From Anaerostipes butyraticus (GTDB taxonomy: Bacteria; Bacillota; Clostridia; Lachnospirales; Lachnospiraceae), in assembly GCF_016586355.1 (NCBI RefSeq), contig NZ_BLYI01000014.1:1-56721 (forward strand): 56,721 bases of DNA, given 5' to 3'. The notes beneath the pieces were generated by a model. That model was given only the letters and a program-made list of their open reading frames with translations. It did not search any database and was not told where the DNA came from. Position 1 is the stretch's first letter. Each line of letters opens with the position of its first letter. Shown here one piece after another: positions 16,869-24,868 of this stretch. The position numbers and the translations under genes were made by a program.

Positions 16869-17888
16869 TCATCTTCTTGGTTTTATTTTTTCTCTCCTTA
16901 TCTGTCTTCCTTCATAATCATATACGAACAAATACCGTTCTTCTTTATCTGCTGCCAATGTTGTAATATCAACAGTCAGATAATCTCTGCAGTAATATAC
17001 ATCTGCTTCATATTCTCCCAAAAACAAATTTCCTGTCTCTGCTTCCTTCCTGAAAGAAAGATAACATTCCATGACCTTAGTTTTTAAATCGATCCAATAA
17101 AAATTCATCTCCATATCACTGCAGTACAACCTTTCTTTTTCTTTGTCGTATTTTGCTGTACAGGAAAATTTTCTTCCTTCTGCTATGTACTCTTTTTCTT
17201 TTTTCTCTTTGTCATAGCAAATGACTTTATCTGTTTCAATGATCAGATAATGCTCAGAGTCTTTGTATCCGATCCAGACTGGATCTTCAATCTCCGGGCA
17301 TCTTGTAATACTGCTTCCATTTTTCATCATCTCTATTGCTTCTTTTGAACGATTGTTCCATGTATATAGTCTGTCATGATCCAGACGAAGGATTTCTTCC
17401 ATGCTGCCTTCCAACAGTATCTCAGGCTCTATATTTTTTTGTTCCTTTAAATAATCCTCCCCCGTATACAGTCTGCCATGATCCCAAAAAAGGATTTCTT
17501 TCAGCGACATCTCCGGCTCTGCATTTTTTCGTTCTTTCTGATACAGGATCCCACCATCATCCATAGTCATCCGGCATGTCAGATAGTATATTTTCCCAGC
17601 ATCCAATGTATAGCTTTCAGCCCGTTTCAGAATTCTCTTTCGTTTTACTGCATCTCCTATTTCTTTTTCATAAATCTGACTTTCTCCATCCGCCCTTTCC
17701 TCGCAGTAATAAATCCTGTCTCCTGCCAGCGTCAATGTTGTTCCAAAATCATCATATACTCCGATCCTTTTATTGATCAGATATTTTTTCTGTTTTTCCA
17801 GATCATACAAATAGAGTTTTTCACCCAAAATGAAAGGGATGTCCAATATTCCATTCGGAACACAGATCAGGATCTGATTGCCATTCAC
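16869..17888 (-). CDS. Beta-propeller-like protein, N terminus probably lost
   Basis: A 339-residue protein rich in repeating beta-strand blades (GEKLYLYDLEKQKKYLI, GDRIYYCEE, AGKIYYLTCR, HGRLYTGEDY, HDRLYTWNN, KERLYCSDMEMNFYWI), resembling DUF5050-type propellers. Two central blades are near-duplicates (KEQKNIEPEILLEGS and KERKNAEPEMSLKEI). The only in-frame start is a GTG at 17888 with no RBS, and the fold seems to begin in mid-blade. The frame remains open about 32 codons upstream, and a short reading frame from an ATG at 17998 (MRRSREKRKNIIIV) has an export-like start in another frame. An N-terminal frameshift or truncation is likely. Confidence 0.6.
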   Translation of the reverse strand: MNGNQILICVPNGILDIPFILGEKLYLYDLEKQKKYLINKRIGVYDDFGTTLTLAGDRIYYCEERADGESQIYEKEIGDAVKRKRILKRAESYTLDAGKIYYLTCRMTMDDGGILYQKERKNAEPEMSLKEILFWDHGRLYTGEDYLKEQKNIEPEILLEGSMEEILRLDHDRLYTWNNRSKEAIEMMKNGSSITRCPEIEDPVWIGYKDSEHYLIIETDKVICYDKEKKEKEYIAEGRKFSCTAKYDKEKERLYCSDMEMNFYWIDLKTKVMECYLSFRKEAETGNLFLGEYEADVYYCRDYLTVDITTLAADKEERYLFVYDYEGRQIRREKIKPRR

Positions 17889-18070
17889 ATATTCATTTCT
17901 GTTAAATTCCTGTACTATCCTTCCAGCCGGATTCCTGCCTCTCCTGAGCTGGATGAATGAAAGAATACCATGATACGATTATGATATTTTTGCGTTTTTC
18001 TCTGCTTCTTCTCATATCCCACTTAAACTTTCTTTAAAATCATCATCCTGCCTCTCTTCGATTTTTCCAT

Positions 18071-18382
18071 TTAGGAAGCAATATGACTGTTATCTATATT
18101 GATATTTCCTCTTACCAATATTTTAAACTCATTACAAAACCGAAGCTTTATATTGTAATAAAAATCTCTCTCACTGCCTGTCCTTTTTTTCTTTCTTACT
18201 GTTACAGATTTTAATTGCAATTTCCTTCTTTTCTTCCCTTTTATAAGGGCTTCTTCAATATCACAAATACGTATTTTTTCTTTTCCACCTTCCAATTCTA
18301 TCGTTATCATTCCATATAGTGGATTATAATGAAACGCTGAGACTTCCCTTCTGCCCCGAAATAACACGCTCTCCTTTTTCAA
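18071..18382 (-). CDS. Hypothetical protein, 103 residues
   Basis: A basic, beta-rich protein without membrane segment or signal peptide; family not recognised. The start overlaps the end of the preceding gene by 4 bases (ATGA), indicating translational coupling. It contains the basic stretch KGKKRRKLQLKSVTVRKKKR in its middle. Small, coupled, lineage-specific gene pairs like this are typical of immunity-gene banks; no function is assigned. Confidence 0.7.
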   Translation of the reverse strand: MKKESVLFRGRREVSAFHYNPLYGMITIELEGGKEKIRICDIEEALIKGKKRRKLQLKSVTVRKKKRTGSERDFYYNIKLRFCNEFKILVRGNINIDNSHIAS

Positions 18383-18792
18383 TACAAAATCTCCTTTCCA
18401 TCTACATAGAATTTATCCGATTTACATAGAAAATTAATTTCATCCGCATCAAAATATATATTAAAATCTCTGCTATGCTCCATCCAGGAGTCCTTAAAAA
18501 TGCGTCTTTTTTTATAATTAATTTTTCCGGTTCCAAAATCTTCTACTATACATTTATATTGATCCGGATCTATACATAGCTCAAACCGATCATCATGAAA
18601 AGAACTCTTTATTCCCGCACTGTTTGTTGTTTTATCACCGTAATTTCCTATAATGATATATTCTATATCTTTGATTACTATTTCATGTTTTTCATTTGTT
18701 TCTGCATTTACTATACGGCAGATGATTGTTTCTTTTTCCATGTTATATTTCATATAATTCAAATAATATATATATTTATTAAAATTTATCAT
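18379..18792 (-). CDS. Hypothetical protein, 137 residues
   Basis: A mixed alpha/beta, soluble protein (IVNAETNEKHEIVIKDIEYI, then a C-terminal NIYFDADEINFLCKSDKFYV). No recognised domain. AGAGGGA lies 6 bases before the ATG at 18792. It overlaps the next gene (18071-18382) by 4 bases. The 157 bases upstream (18793-18949) hold only very short frames. Confidence 0.7.
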   Translation of the reverse strand: MINFNKYIYYLNYMKYNMEKETIICRIVNAETNEKHEIVIKDIEYIIIGNYGDKTTNSAGIKSSFHDDRFELCIDPDQYKCIVEDFGTGKINYKKRRIFKDSWMEHSRDFNIYFDADEINFLCKSDKFYVDGKEILY

Positions 18793-18949
18793 GCCTGTCC
18801 CTCTTTACAAATTCTTTCATTTTATCTATTCCAGCTGCAACACAGAATAGACATTTAAAAAATCGCCCTCCATCCTTTTTGTTTTTCACCGAAAGCATCA
18901 TCATAGTTGCAAGAGTTGTAAACTATAAAACACGACTCATCCTATATTT

Positions 18950-19147
18950 TCAGTCATAGAAATAGTAATCATCCTCATTTACCCTGATCTTCTTTATGGA
19001 AAACTCCTTTGGATAATCTTTGAATCCGGGAAGAGATGACCGGTATTCTTTCATCACACTCCTTGCCTTTTTCCAGCTTCCAAAATATCCGATGGTCTTT
19101 TCATTATTTTCTTCTTCACACCCATGAGATAAACGATAAATATACAT
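18950..19147 (-). CDS. DUF7336-like small protein
   Basis: A 65-residue soluble protein. Its pattern (MYIYRLSHGCEEENNEKTIGY cut after YRL, FGSWKKARSVMKEY, PGFKDYPKEFSIKKI) resembles the DUF7336 type, short domains often found in immunity-gene clusters. GGAAGGAG is placed 6 bases from the ATG. The N-terminal half of the next upstream gene (19208-19765) has a similar order (YELIFDYW.. FIAVYSSYELAERGRKKF..), so the two may be distant paralogs. Confidence 0.7.
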   Translation of the reverse strand: MYIYRLSHGCEEENNEKTIGYFGSWKKARSVMKEYRSSLPGFKDYPKEFSIKKIRVNEDDYYFYD

Positions 19148-19207
19148 AATATGCTTCTCCTTCCCTATCTTTCAAAATACAAAACCTTTGATTTTTTTAT
19201 TGGAATT

Positions 19208-19765
19208 CTAGCACCATCCAGGCAAGTCTTTTTTTAATACGTATTGTTCTATTTCTGTCCATGCACAGGAATCCATGCCATAATTCTGTTTTAAATAAGC
19301 CGAAAATTCCTCTTTATCTTTGGTCTCAATCCTTATTTTCTTTGTCTTATGATCCGGATCAATGCAGTAAAATTTCCCCGTTTTTTCGCTTTTCAGCAGG
19401 ATAATCCTGCCTGATACTGCATAAAATTCTACTTCTCCTTCGAAAATGTAATATTTGTTCGTTCCATCATCTAATTTTATTCGCACATCATTGTCGTCTA
19501 TTTTTTTCATGATTAGATCATCTGTCAACTGTGCAACAAAATACTCATACAATCCCTGGCGGAATCCTTCCGGCCATCCTTTGTCATTGACCTCATATTC
19601 CCAAATTTCCAATGCTTCTTCTTTTCCTTTAAATCTCGGCTGTTTTGCAAACTTTTTGCGGCCGCGTTCTGCAAGTTCATAACTAGAATACACCGCTATA
19701 AAAATAGTATCATCCTTGTTCGGATCATCTTCATCCCAATAATCAAAGATTAATTCATATAACAC
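19208..19765 (-). CDS. Two-domain hypothetical protein of the immunity-like island
   Basis: About 185 residues from a GTG start at 19765, chosen because AAGGAG is 6 bases upstream; the frame is open 8 codons further but lacks an RBS. The N-terminal domain (YELIFDYWDEDD.. VYSSYELAERGRKKF) resembles a DUF7336-type fold. The C-terminal 60 residues (IRIETKDKEEFSAYLKQNYG) match the C terminus of the membrane-anchored protein at 22092-22547 (IQMRTQDKDEFQEYLKKTYG). No catalytic motif is seen. Soluble; function unknown. Confidence 0.72.
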   Translation of the reverse strand: MLYELIFDYWDEDDPNKDDTIFIAVYSSYELAERGRKKFAKQPRFKGKEEALEIWEYEVNDKGWPEGFRQGLYEYFVAQLTDDLIMKKIDDNDVRIKLDDGTNKYYIFEGEVEFYAVSGRIILLKSEKTGKFYCIDPDHKTKKIRIETKDKEEFSAYLKQNYGMDSCAWTEIEQYVLKKDLPGWC

Positions 19766-19816
19766 TGTTCTCTCCTTCCTTATCCTCAAATTGCCGCCGC
19801 TGATTATCTTTGCACA

Positions 19817-20173
19817 TCAGTGTCTGTAATCATAAACATCTCTGAATATATTCATCTTTTTATGATCAATCTCTACCTCCTCTTCTGATATCCACTTCAG
19901 TTTTACATCTTCACAATGATATTGAAAATAAATATTTTTCTTTTTCTCTGAATCTTTCTTCTCGATTTCAACAATCGTTGAAAAATCAACGGTAGCCCCG
20001 CCAGTGCCATGATATATATTCGCTATGTAATTCCCCTCCGGCGACTCTACCGATCTTAATTGTTCTCCCTTTTTCACACTCTGTGTATCCCACATAAAAT
20101 AGTAAAATATATATCCTATTCCGGCTCCGATGCAGATACATACAATCAGAACGATCTTTATGATTTTTTTCAT
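19817..20173 (-). CDS. DUF5412-like membrane-anchored protein
   Basis: About 118 residues: an N-terminal membrane helix (IIKIVLIVCICIGAGIGYIF) and an external beta-rich domain with the DUF5412 pattern SPEGNYIANIYHGTGGATV, IYFQYHCEDVKLKWISEEEV. The second ATG (20173) is preferred, since AGAGGG lies 8 bases from it but 2 from the first. It starts only about 18 bases after the true end of the frameshifted HEAT gene, with the RBS in between. A related tail occurs in the protein at 13231-13899. Confidence 0.75.
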   Translation of the reverse strand: MKKIIKIVLIVCICIGAGIGYIFYYFMWDTQSVKKGEQLRSVESPEGNYIANIYHGTGGATVDFSTIVEIEKKDSEKKKNIYFQYHCEDVKLKWISEEEVEIDHKKMNIFRDVYDYRH

Positions 20174-20191
20174 TTCCATTTCCCTCTTTTC

Positions 20192-21416
20192 TTAAAATTT
20201 TTCTTCATCCCACGCCGTATTTCGCAGCGTAAAATTTTCCGGTTCCTCTGTTCTGCGGAGAATCGTCATCTCCAGAAATGTATCGAAACTATACAGCTTT
20301 TCCAGCGGCCATTCTTCCATCTCCTTTAATGTTATCCTTCGTTTCTGTTTTCTCCGCAAATTTCAAAGCTTTGTGATTGATATAATCTTCCGGAACTTTC
20401 TCCATTTCCCAGATGGCCTGAAGCAGAAAAACAATGGCTTTTTGTTCCGCCTGCTTCGTTTCCGTCAATTTTTTCAAAAATATATTCTCTGCTTTCTCCC
20501 CATAGACACTTTCCATATAAGCCGCAAAGATCAAAAATCTGTTGTCATTCCAGCACTCCCGGGCCTGATATAAAATTTTTAAAACCTCGTCGACACCATC
20601 ATCTATCGGATAATACACTCGGAAAACACAGTATGCAATAAGAACTTCCGGCGTTATCTGATCACGGCACATTGGGGAAATCCTCTCATAAAAGGCTGCC
20701 TCTTCCGGGTAGATCCACTCTTCCCGGCTTCGGTTCAGCTGCTGATTCACAACACGTAATATTCTTTCCCTGTAAATCCTGCAATACCGGACTTCACATT
20801 TTGAATTGGCATACAGCCGCTTCCGGATTTCCTCCAGATGTTTCCTTTCCAGCGCCCGGGTCTCTAACATACCGTCTATGACATACATGGCATGGTATCT
20901 CATTTCATGATTTTTATGTTCTATCCCGTCCAGAATCTTTGTAAAATATGTTTCGTCTTCTGAAACAAGAAACATCCAGCGATAACTATAGAACGGTACA
21001 TACCCTGATTCCTGACTGCTTTCCGCCAGATATTCCATACGCTCCATGAAAATTTCATTCCTGATATCTCTTGTCCATCCGATATGCCCCGTTATCATGA
21101 CAATCCAGGACTTTACAAATCCATTGGCGTCTGCCGCCTCCTCAAACATCCTCTGAAAATCTATTTCTCTTTGAAATACCCCAATGGTATCCACGGCTTT
21201 CTCTGCCACTTTTTCATCCGGATCATGAATCAATGATTTTAAAATACGATAGCTCCAATTTTCCCTTTCCAGGGCAAGAATATCTATCAATCTGCTCTTA
21301 TACAGGCTGCTGGAACATTTGCTGATGATTTCTGCCATGTTCCTTTCTTCTTCCCGGAAAACAATTCCTTTTCGCTGCTTTTCTTTCAGCACATTGATTT
21401 GAGATAATAATTTCAT
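20192..21416 (-). pseudogene. HEAT-repeat protein gene with +1 frameshift near the 3' end
   Basis: An intact frame runs from ATG 21416 (GTGGGAGG upstream) for about 355 residues of helical HEAT-like repeats (NWSYRILKSLIHDPDEKVAE, EKAVDTIGVFQ). It then ends abruptly in DGRMAAGKAV at 20289. The neighbouring frame, open from 20362 to 20192, continues as KEMEEWPLEKLYSFDTFLEM and TEEPENFTLRNTAWDEEKF, a plausible C terminus that stops 19 bases before the next gene and its RBS. The shift is between about 20335 and 20362. Mutation or sequencing error cannot be told apart. It is a paralog of the next upstream gene. Confidence 0.7.
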
Positions 21417-21440
21417 ACATCCTCCCACCTCAAGACAATT

Positions 21441-22058
21441 TCATTTTTCTATATTATCAGCAGCGATTTCTCTGATCTTCCGCGCAATTTCTTCTTTATC
21501 TTGTACATTCGTCATAATCTCATTAATAGAATCCTCCACCTGCAGTCTTACATTTTCATCTTCATCCTGTCTGTGCCGGCATATGGCTTTCAGATAGCGG
21601 TCCTCTTCAGTATCCAGAAACAATTTTGCATCTATGACCAAATGGACTTATACAAGAGAATCCGGCACTTTCTCTTTAATCTCCAGCAGTCTTCGGATTC
21701 TGATTCCCTGATCTATTTCCTTTTCAATTCCTATGTAATCCACTGCGGCGGCCGCCGCAGTCACAAATGGAGTATCGTCAGAGAACTCTTCGTACAACGT
21801 CCAAAAATCCTGTGTTTTCAGAAACTGCGATAATTTGGTGATCGCATGGACACGTACCGTTTCATTGGAATCTTTCGACAACATCCTCAAAATCTCATAA
21901 CTCCAGTCTTCGATGTATTCCTCCAGTAAAAAAATCAAATCTATCTTTCCAGATGGACTGCCGCTCACCGCAATCTGCTTTACCAATGCGATATCTTCTT
22001 CCATAAACGGCACCGCCCTGTTCTTTTTATCGTATAATACCTTTATCATTTTGTTCAT
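21441..22058 (-). pseudogene. HEAT-repeat protein gene interrupted by an in-frame stop
   Basis: A 136-residue frame starts at 22058 (GAGGGAGGATAAGC before ATG) and stops at TAA (21648-21650). The same frame continues directly for another 69 codons (VHLVIDAKLFLDTEEDRYLK) to 21441. Aligned with the paralog at 20192-21416, both parts fit one continuous protein of about 205 residues (..IRRLLEIKEKVPDSLV then VHLVIDAKLFLD against YRWMFLVSEDET). A single CAA to TAA change would explain it. The upstream part has HEAT features (EDWSYEILRMLSKDSNETVR). Read-through is possible but unsupported. Confidence 0.7.
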
Positions 22059-22091
22059 GCTTATCCTCCCTCTTTGAGGTTTTCCCGAAGC

Positions 22092-22547
22092 CTATTTTCC
22101 AAAATCTTCAAAATATTTTCTTGCACGGATCCATTTCATCGTTTTGATTCCATATGTTTTTTTCAGATATTCCTGAAATTCATCTTTGTCCTGTGTCCGC
22201 ATTTGAATCTGATCATTCTCTGTATTGATCAGCAGGTATTCTCCATTGTTCACACCAATCAACGCCTTCTCTTTCTGTACAAAATAATATTTTACATTTT
22301 CGCACACTGCATATCCTATTCCCGGTTCATATGCCTGATCCTGTTTTTCCCGCACATGTTCATCCTGCTTATTTATAATAATGTTATTCCAGTTCACATC
22401 TCTGGCATATAATTCATATCCTTCTGTCAGCTCGACTGGCGGAATGCCGTCCAGGTTCGTACTTCCCATTTCTGTCAATGCATATACAAACAACAGCAGA
22501 AGCAATGTCAGAATAACTCCAATTATGATACACAACTTTTTCTTCAT
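22092..22547 (-). CDS. Membrane-anchored protein sharing a C-terminal domain with 19208-19765
   Basis: About 151 residues from ATG 22547 (AAAGAGG 9 bases upstream; the ATG at 22556 abuts the RBS). An N-terminal membrane helix (LCIIIGVILTLLLLLFVYAL) anchors an external domain ending in YLLINTENDQIQMRTQDKDE and FQEYLKKTYGIKTMKW, clearly related to the soluble protein at 19208-19765. It is the first gene after the CGTTAC/GGATAT promoter copy B and thus heads the long island operon. Function unknown. Confidence 0.75.
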   Translation of the reverse strand: MKKKLCIIIGVILTLLLLLFVYALTEMGSTNLDGIPPVELTEGYELYARDVNWNNIIINKQDEHVREKQDQAYEPGIGYAVCENVKYYFVQKEKALIGVNNGEYLLINTENDQIQMRTQDKDEFQEYLKKTYGIKTMKWIRARKYFEDFGK

Positions 22548-22585
22548 AAATCCCATCCTCTTTTTAAATTATTTCTTCACTACAT

Positions 22586-22614
22586 ATATCCGTAAAAACC
22601 CCCTGAAAGTAACG
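22586..22614 (-). promoter_or_regulatory. Atypical (ECF-like) promoter, copy B
   Basis: Minus strand: CGTTAC (22609-22614), 17 bases including G5, GGATAT (22586-22591), then ATGTAGTGAAG. It matches copy A (14192-14220) in both boxes, spacing, the G run and the downstream GTGAAG. It lies about 40 bases before the first gene of the island operon. Confidence 0.6.
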
Positions 22615-22690
22615 CTGGCAGATAAAATTTTTTCATTTTGTGAAATATTAACAAATACATCGTCATTTTTTGTTTATAATTACTATAGAA

Positions 22691-22732
22691 AAAAAACGCT
22701 ACCAGCTTATAAATTTCTGCTGATAACGTTTT
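22691..22732 (-). terminator. Terminator of the sigma/anti-sigma/secreted protein operon
   Basis: On the minus strand AAAACGTTATCAGC pairs with GCTGGTAGCGTTTT (two wobbles or mismatches), followed by T8. It lies about 65 bases past the stop of the secreted protein at 22797 and upstream of promoter copy B, so it separates the sigma operon from the island. Confidence 0.75.
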
Positions 22733-22796
22733 CTATTATTGTAATCCATATTGATTTAACAGATCTTTGCAGTATTGCTCATCCGCACAAACTTCT

Positions 22797-23324
22797 CTAA
22801 TATACAATTACAGAGGTTGTTTTGTTCTTTGTGTATGTTTTGCCTTTGATGACTGCAAAATGTTTTGCCGTCACCCGGTATTTCTTTTTGGCTGCTTTTT
22901 TTGAAATTTTGAACCCGCCTTTGCAGATTCCTGTTTTGGACTTACTATAGATATAAGTTCCTTTTGCCGGATAAATCGTCTTCCAGAATGATCTCTCATA
23001 TGTCTGCAGTTTTAAATCTCTGATTCCAATCCTGCTTGCGGTTCCTCCCGCGGTTGTCTGAAATGCTACTTTCAGATATCCTCCCCCTGATGTAATAGCC
23101 AGCTTACAAGTCGTGAGGCCATTTCCCAGACTGGAACTTCGCATAACGGCTACAGATACATCCCCAGCGGATTCCCGAAATACCTGATCAACCTCCTTCT
23201 GAGACAATGCTCTGACCTGCTCCCTTTTCTGAGGACGATATGCTTTTCCTTTTGCAAGAACAGGATCTGCACTGTATCCCAGCGCTAAAAGCAGGCATAA
23301 AAGCCCTGTTAAAACTCTTTTCAT
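22797..23324 (-). CDS. Secreted protein of unknown function
   Basis: A 175-residue protein with a clear signal peptide (MKRVLTGLLCLLLALGYSA, cleavage near residues 24-25). The mature part is basic and beta-rich (CKLAITSGGGYLKVAFQTTA, KGTYIYSKSKTG, AAKKKYRVTAKHFAVI). It loosely resembles small secreted Lachnospiraceae proteins of the DUF6147 kind, which I cannot confirm. It follows the sigma and anti-sigma genes by 36 bases and ends at a terminator, so it is probably a co-expressed output or sensor of that sigma system. Confidence 0.78.
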   Translation of the reverse strand: MKRVLTGLLCLLLALGYSADPVLAKGKAYRPQKREQVRALSQKEVDQVFRESAGDVSVAVMRSSSLGNGLTTCKLAITSGGGYLKVAFQTTAGGTASRIGIRDLKLQTYERSFWKTIYPAKGTYIYSKSKTGICKGGFKISKKAAKKKYRVTAKHFAVIKGKTYTKNKTTSVIVY

Positions 23325-23360
23325 ACGATTTCATTCCTCCTTATTTCTTGTAAAATCATT

Positions 23361-24164
23361 CTATTTTTCCATTGATATGACAAACTTTCTGACCATTTCA
23401 AAATCATCATTGCTTGTTATTTCGTAAACTTCTTTTTCTCCTGTTCCTATCGCAATAATCTCCTCTTCTGTCTGATAGTAAACAACCTTCATTTTCGCAA
23501 TTCTCTCAGTCTTTATTTCTTCTGCGTCATCCGGTATGCTGTAATCCGCAGTTCCCTGTTCATTTTCATAATGATCCACAGTAAAGATATAATAAATTCC
23601 GTTTTCTTTTTCATATTCGGCAGTGACAGAAACAACCTTTCCTTCATCTGTAATGGCATACAGCTGGCTGCGGGTGATGCCAGAACCTTCTTCTTTTGGA
23701 TAACGAAGATCCCAGGAACATTTTTCTTCTATTTCTCTCCATGACGACGCTTCTTTCTCCTGGTACTGTGTAACGTTTCCTTCTTCTATTTCTTTGTCAG
23801 CCGGATTGATTCTGTCCTGAATTTCAATCCGAAATTCCTGTACCTGCTGCCCCGCTTCCTTTATATAATGCAGAATGGAATTCCCGGTAGCCGCCTCACA
23901 GACTCCGTTGCCGCCGATTCCCACTGCAACCGCTGCCACTGCAGCTTTTACCAGCATCTCTTTTCGTCTGCGGTTTTCCTCTGCATGAATTTTTCCCAGC
24001 AGATTTTTGTAAAACTCATCCTTCTGAAACTGCTCTGGAAGGCGAATCGGGCAAATACGTTCGATCCATTCATCCAGCTGTGCCAGTTTCTCCTCATCAC
24101 TTCCACCCGGCCTCAAAAACTCCCGGATATATTCTTTTCCCAGGCTTTCCACCACTTTGTCCAT
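23361..24164 (-). CDS. Membrane anti-sigma-factor-like protein
   Basis: A 267-residue protein with a cytoplasmic N-terminal segment of about 65 residues, one membrane helix (about residues 70-88, VKAAVAAVAVGIGGNGVCEA) and an external domain. The external part (GKVVSVTAEYEKENGIYYIF, VVYYQTEEEIIAIGTGEKE) resembles DUF4367-type sensor domains. The size and the position 29 bases after the sigma gene identify it as the probable anti-sigma factor, although a ZAS zinc motif is absent. It would hold the sigma at the membrane until an external signal frees it. Confidence 0.7.
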   Translation of the reverse strand: MDKVVESLGKEYIREFLRPGGSDEEKLAQLDEWIERICPIRLPEQFQKDEFYKNLLGKIHAEENRRRKEMLVKAAVAAVAVGIGGNGVCEAATGNSILHYIKEAGQQVQEFRIEIQDRINPADKEIEEGNVTQYQEKEASSWREIEEKCSWDLRYPKEEGSGITRSQLYAITDEGKVVSVTAEYEKENGIYYIFTVDHYENEQGTADYSIPDDAEEIKTERIAKMKVVYYQTEEEIIAIGTGEKEVYEITSNDDFEMVRKFVISMEK

Positions 24165-24193
24165 GTCCTTTTCCTTCTCCTTCTTTTTCTATA

Positions 24194-24688
24194 CTAGCTA
24201 AAAATCAGACAAACTGCTATTCCTCTCCTGATCTTTTTAACCACCCGGTGGATCCTCATCTTTAATGCAGGCTTGCTGATCCTGTATTCCTGAGCCAGCT
24301 CATCCAGAGAGTACCCTTCCTCGTAATATCTTCGTATGAGTTTTAATTCTTTCTCTGTCAAAAACTTTCGGAGATCTTCATATTCATCCAGCAGTTTCTC
24401 TGGACTGACCGCTGTGTCTGCCTGATACTGAGATAATATCTCTTCTACGGCATGATTTCTTTCCAGTACATGATATGTTACATATTTGGCGGTCATTTTA
24501 ATCCAGCCCGTTGGATTCTCATGGCGCATGACTTCCGTAATCTTACGATACAAAATCAGATAAGTCTCCTGGAGGATATCTTCTACCATGGCCGCATCAT
24601 ACCAATAGAGTTTGCTGACATAGCGAAGGAGCTCATCGTATGTCTCTTCATACAATTTTTGAAAATACTCTTCCTTCTTCTTGCGCAT
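24194..24688 (-). CDS. ECF-type sigma-70 family sigma factor
   Basis: A 164-residue sigma factor with region 2 (YDELLRYVSKLYWYDAAMVE, DILQETYLILYRKI, GWIKMTAKYV) and region 4 helix-turn-helix (LTEKELKLIRRYYEEGYSLD, ELAQEYRISKPALKMRIHRV). No extra domain. An AAGGAGATAGGT RBS precedes the ATG. It is the first gene of the sigma / anti-sigma / secreted protein operon. It may recognise the CGTTAC-N17-GGATAT promoters of the adjacent island, but no such box precedes its own gene, so this is only a hypothesis. Confidence 0.9.
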   Translation of the reverse strand: MRKKKEEYFQKLYEETYDELLRYVSKLYWYDAAMVEDILQETYLILYRKITEVMRHENPTGWIKMTAKYVTYHVLERNHAVEEILSQYQADTAVSPEKLLDEYEDLRKFLTEKELKLIRRYYEEGYSLDELAQEYRISKPALKMRIHRVVKKIRRGIAVCLIFS

Positions 24689-24724
24689 ACCTATCTCCTT
24701 TGATATGTTCCTTACCTTAATCCC

Positions 24725-24733
24725 ATTGTATCA
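24725..24733 (-). promoter_or_regulatory. Extended -10 promoter of the sigma operon
   Basis: TGATACAAT on the minus strand gives TGn plus TACAAT, 37-46 bases before the sigma start. The -35 region is poor. It looks like a housekeeping rather than an autoregulated ECF promoter. Confidence 0.5.
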
Positions 24734-24807
24734 TACGACAGCCGGCAAGTCTTTACCTCTGTGCATTTTTATTTCCGGATGTTTTCTCTCTGCATAAAAA
24801 ACCAAAA

Positions 24808-24833
24808 AACCTGCAGGCAGCCGCCTGCAGGTT
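24808..24833 (-). terminator. Terminator of fba
   Basis: A perfect 11-bp stem (AACCTGCAGGC / GCCTGCAGGTT) with a 4-base loop is followed on the minus strand by TTTTTGGTTTTTT. It lies 36 bases past the fba stop. Confidence 0.9.
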
Positions 24834-24868
24834 TCTATATTTGATATGAAATTCTGAATCAGAAAATC

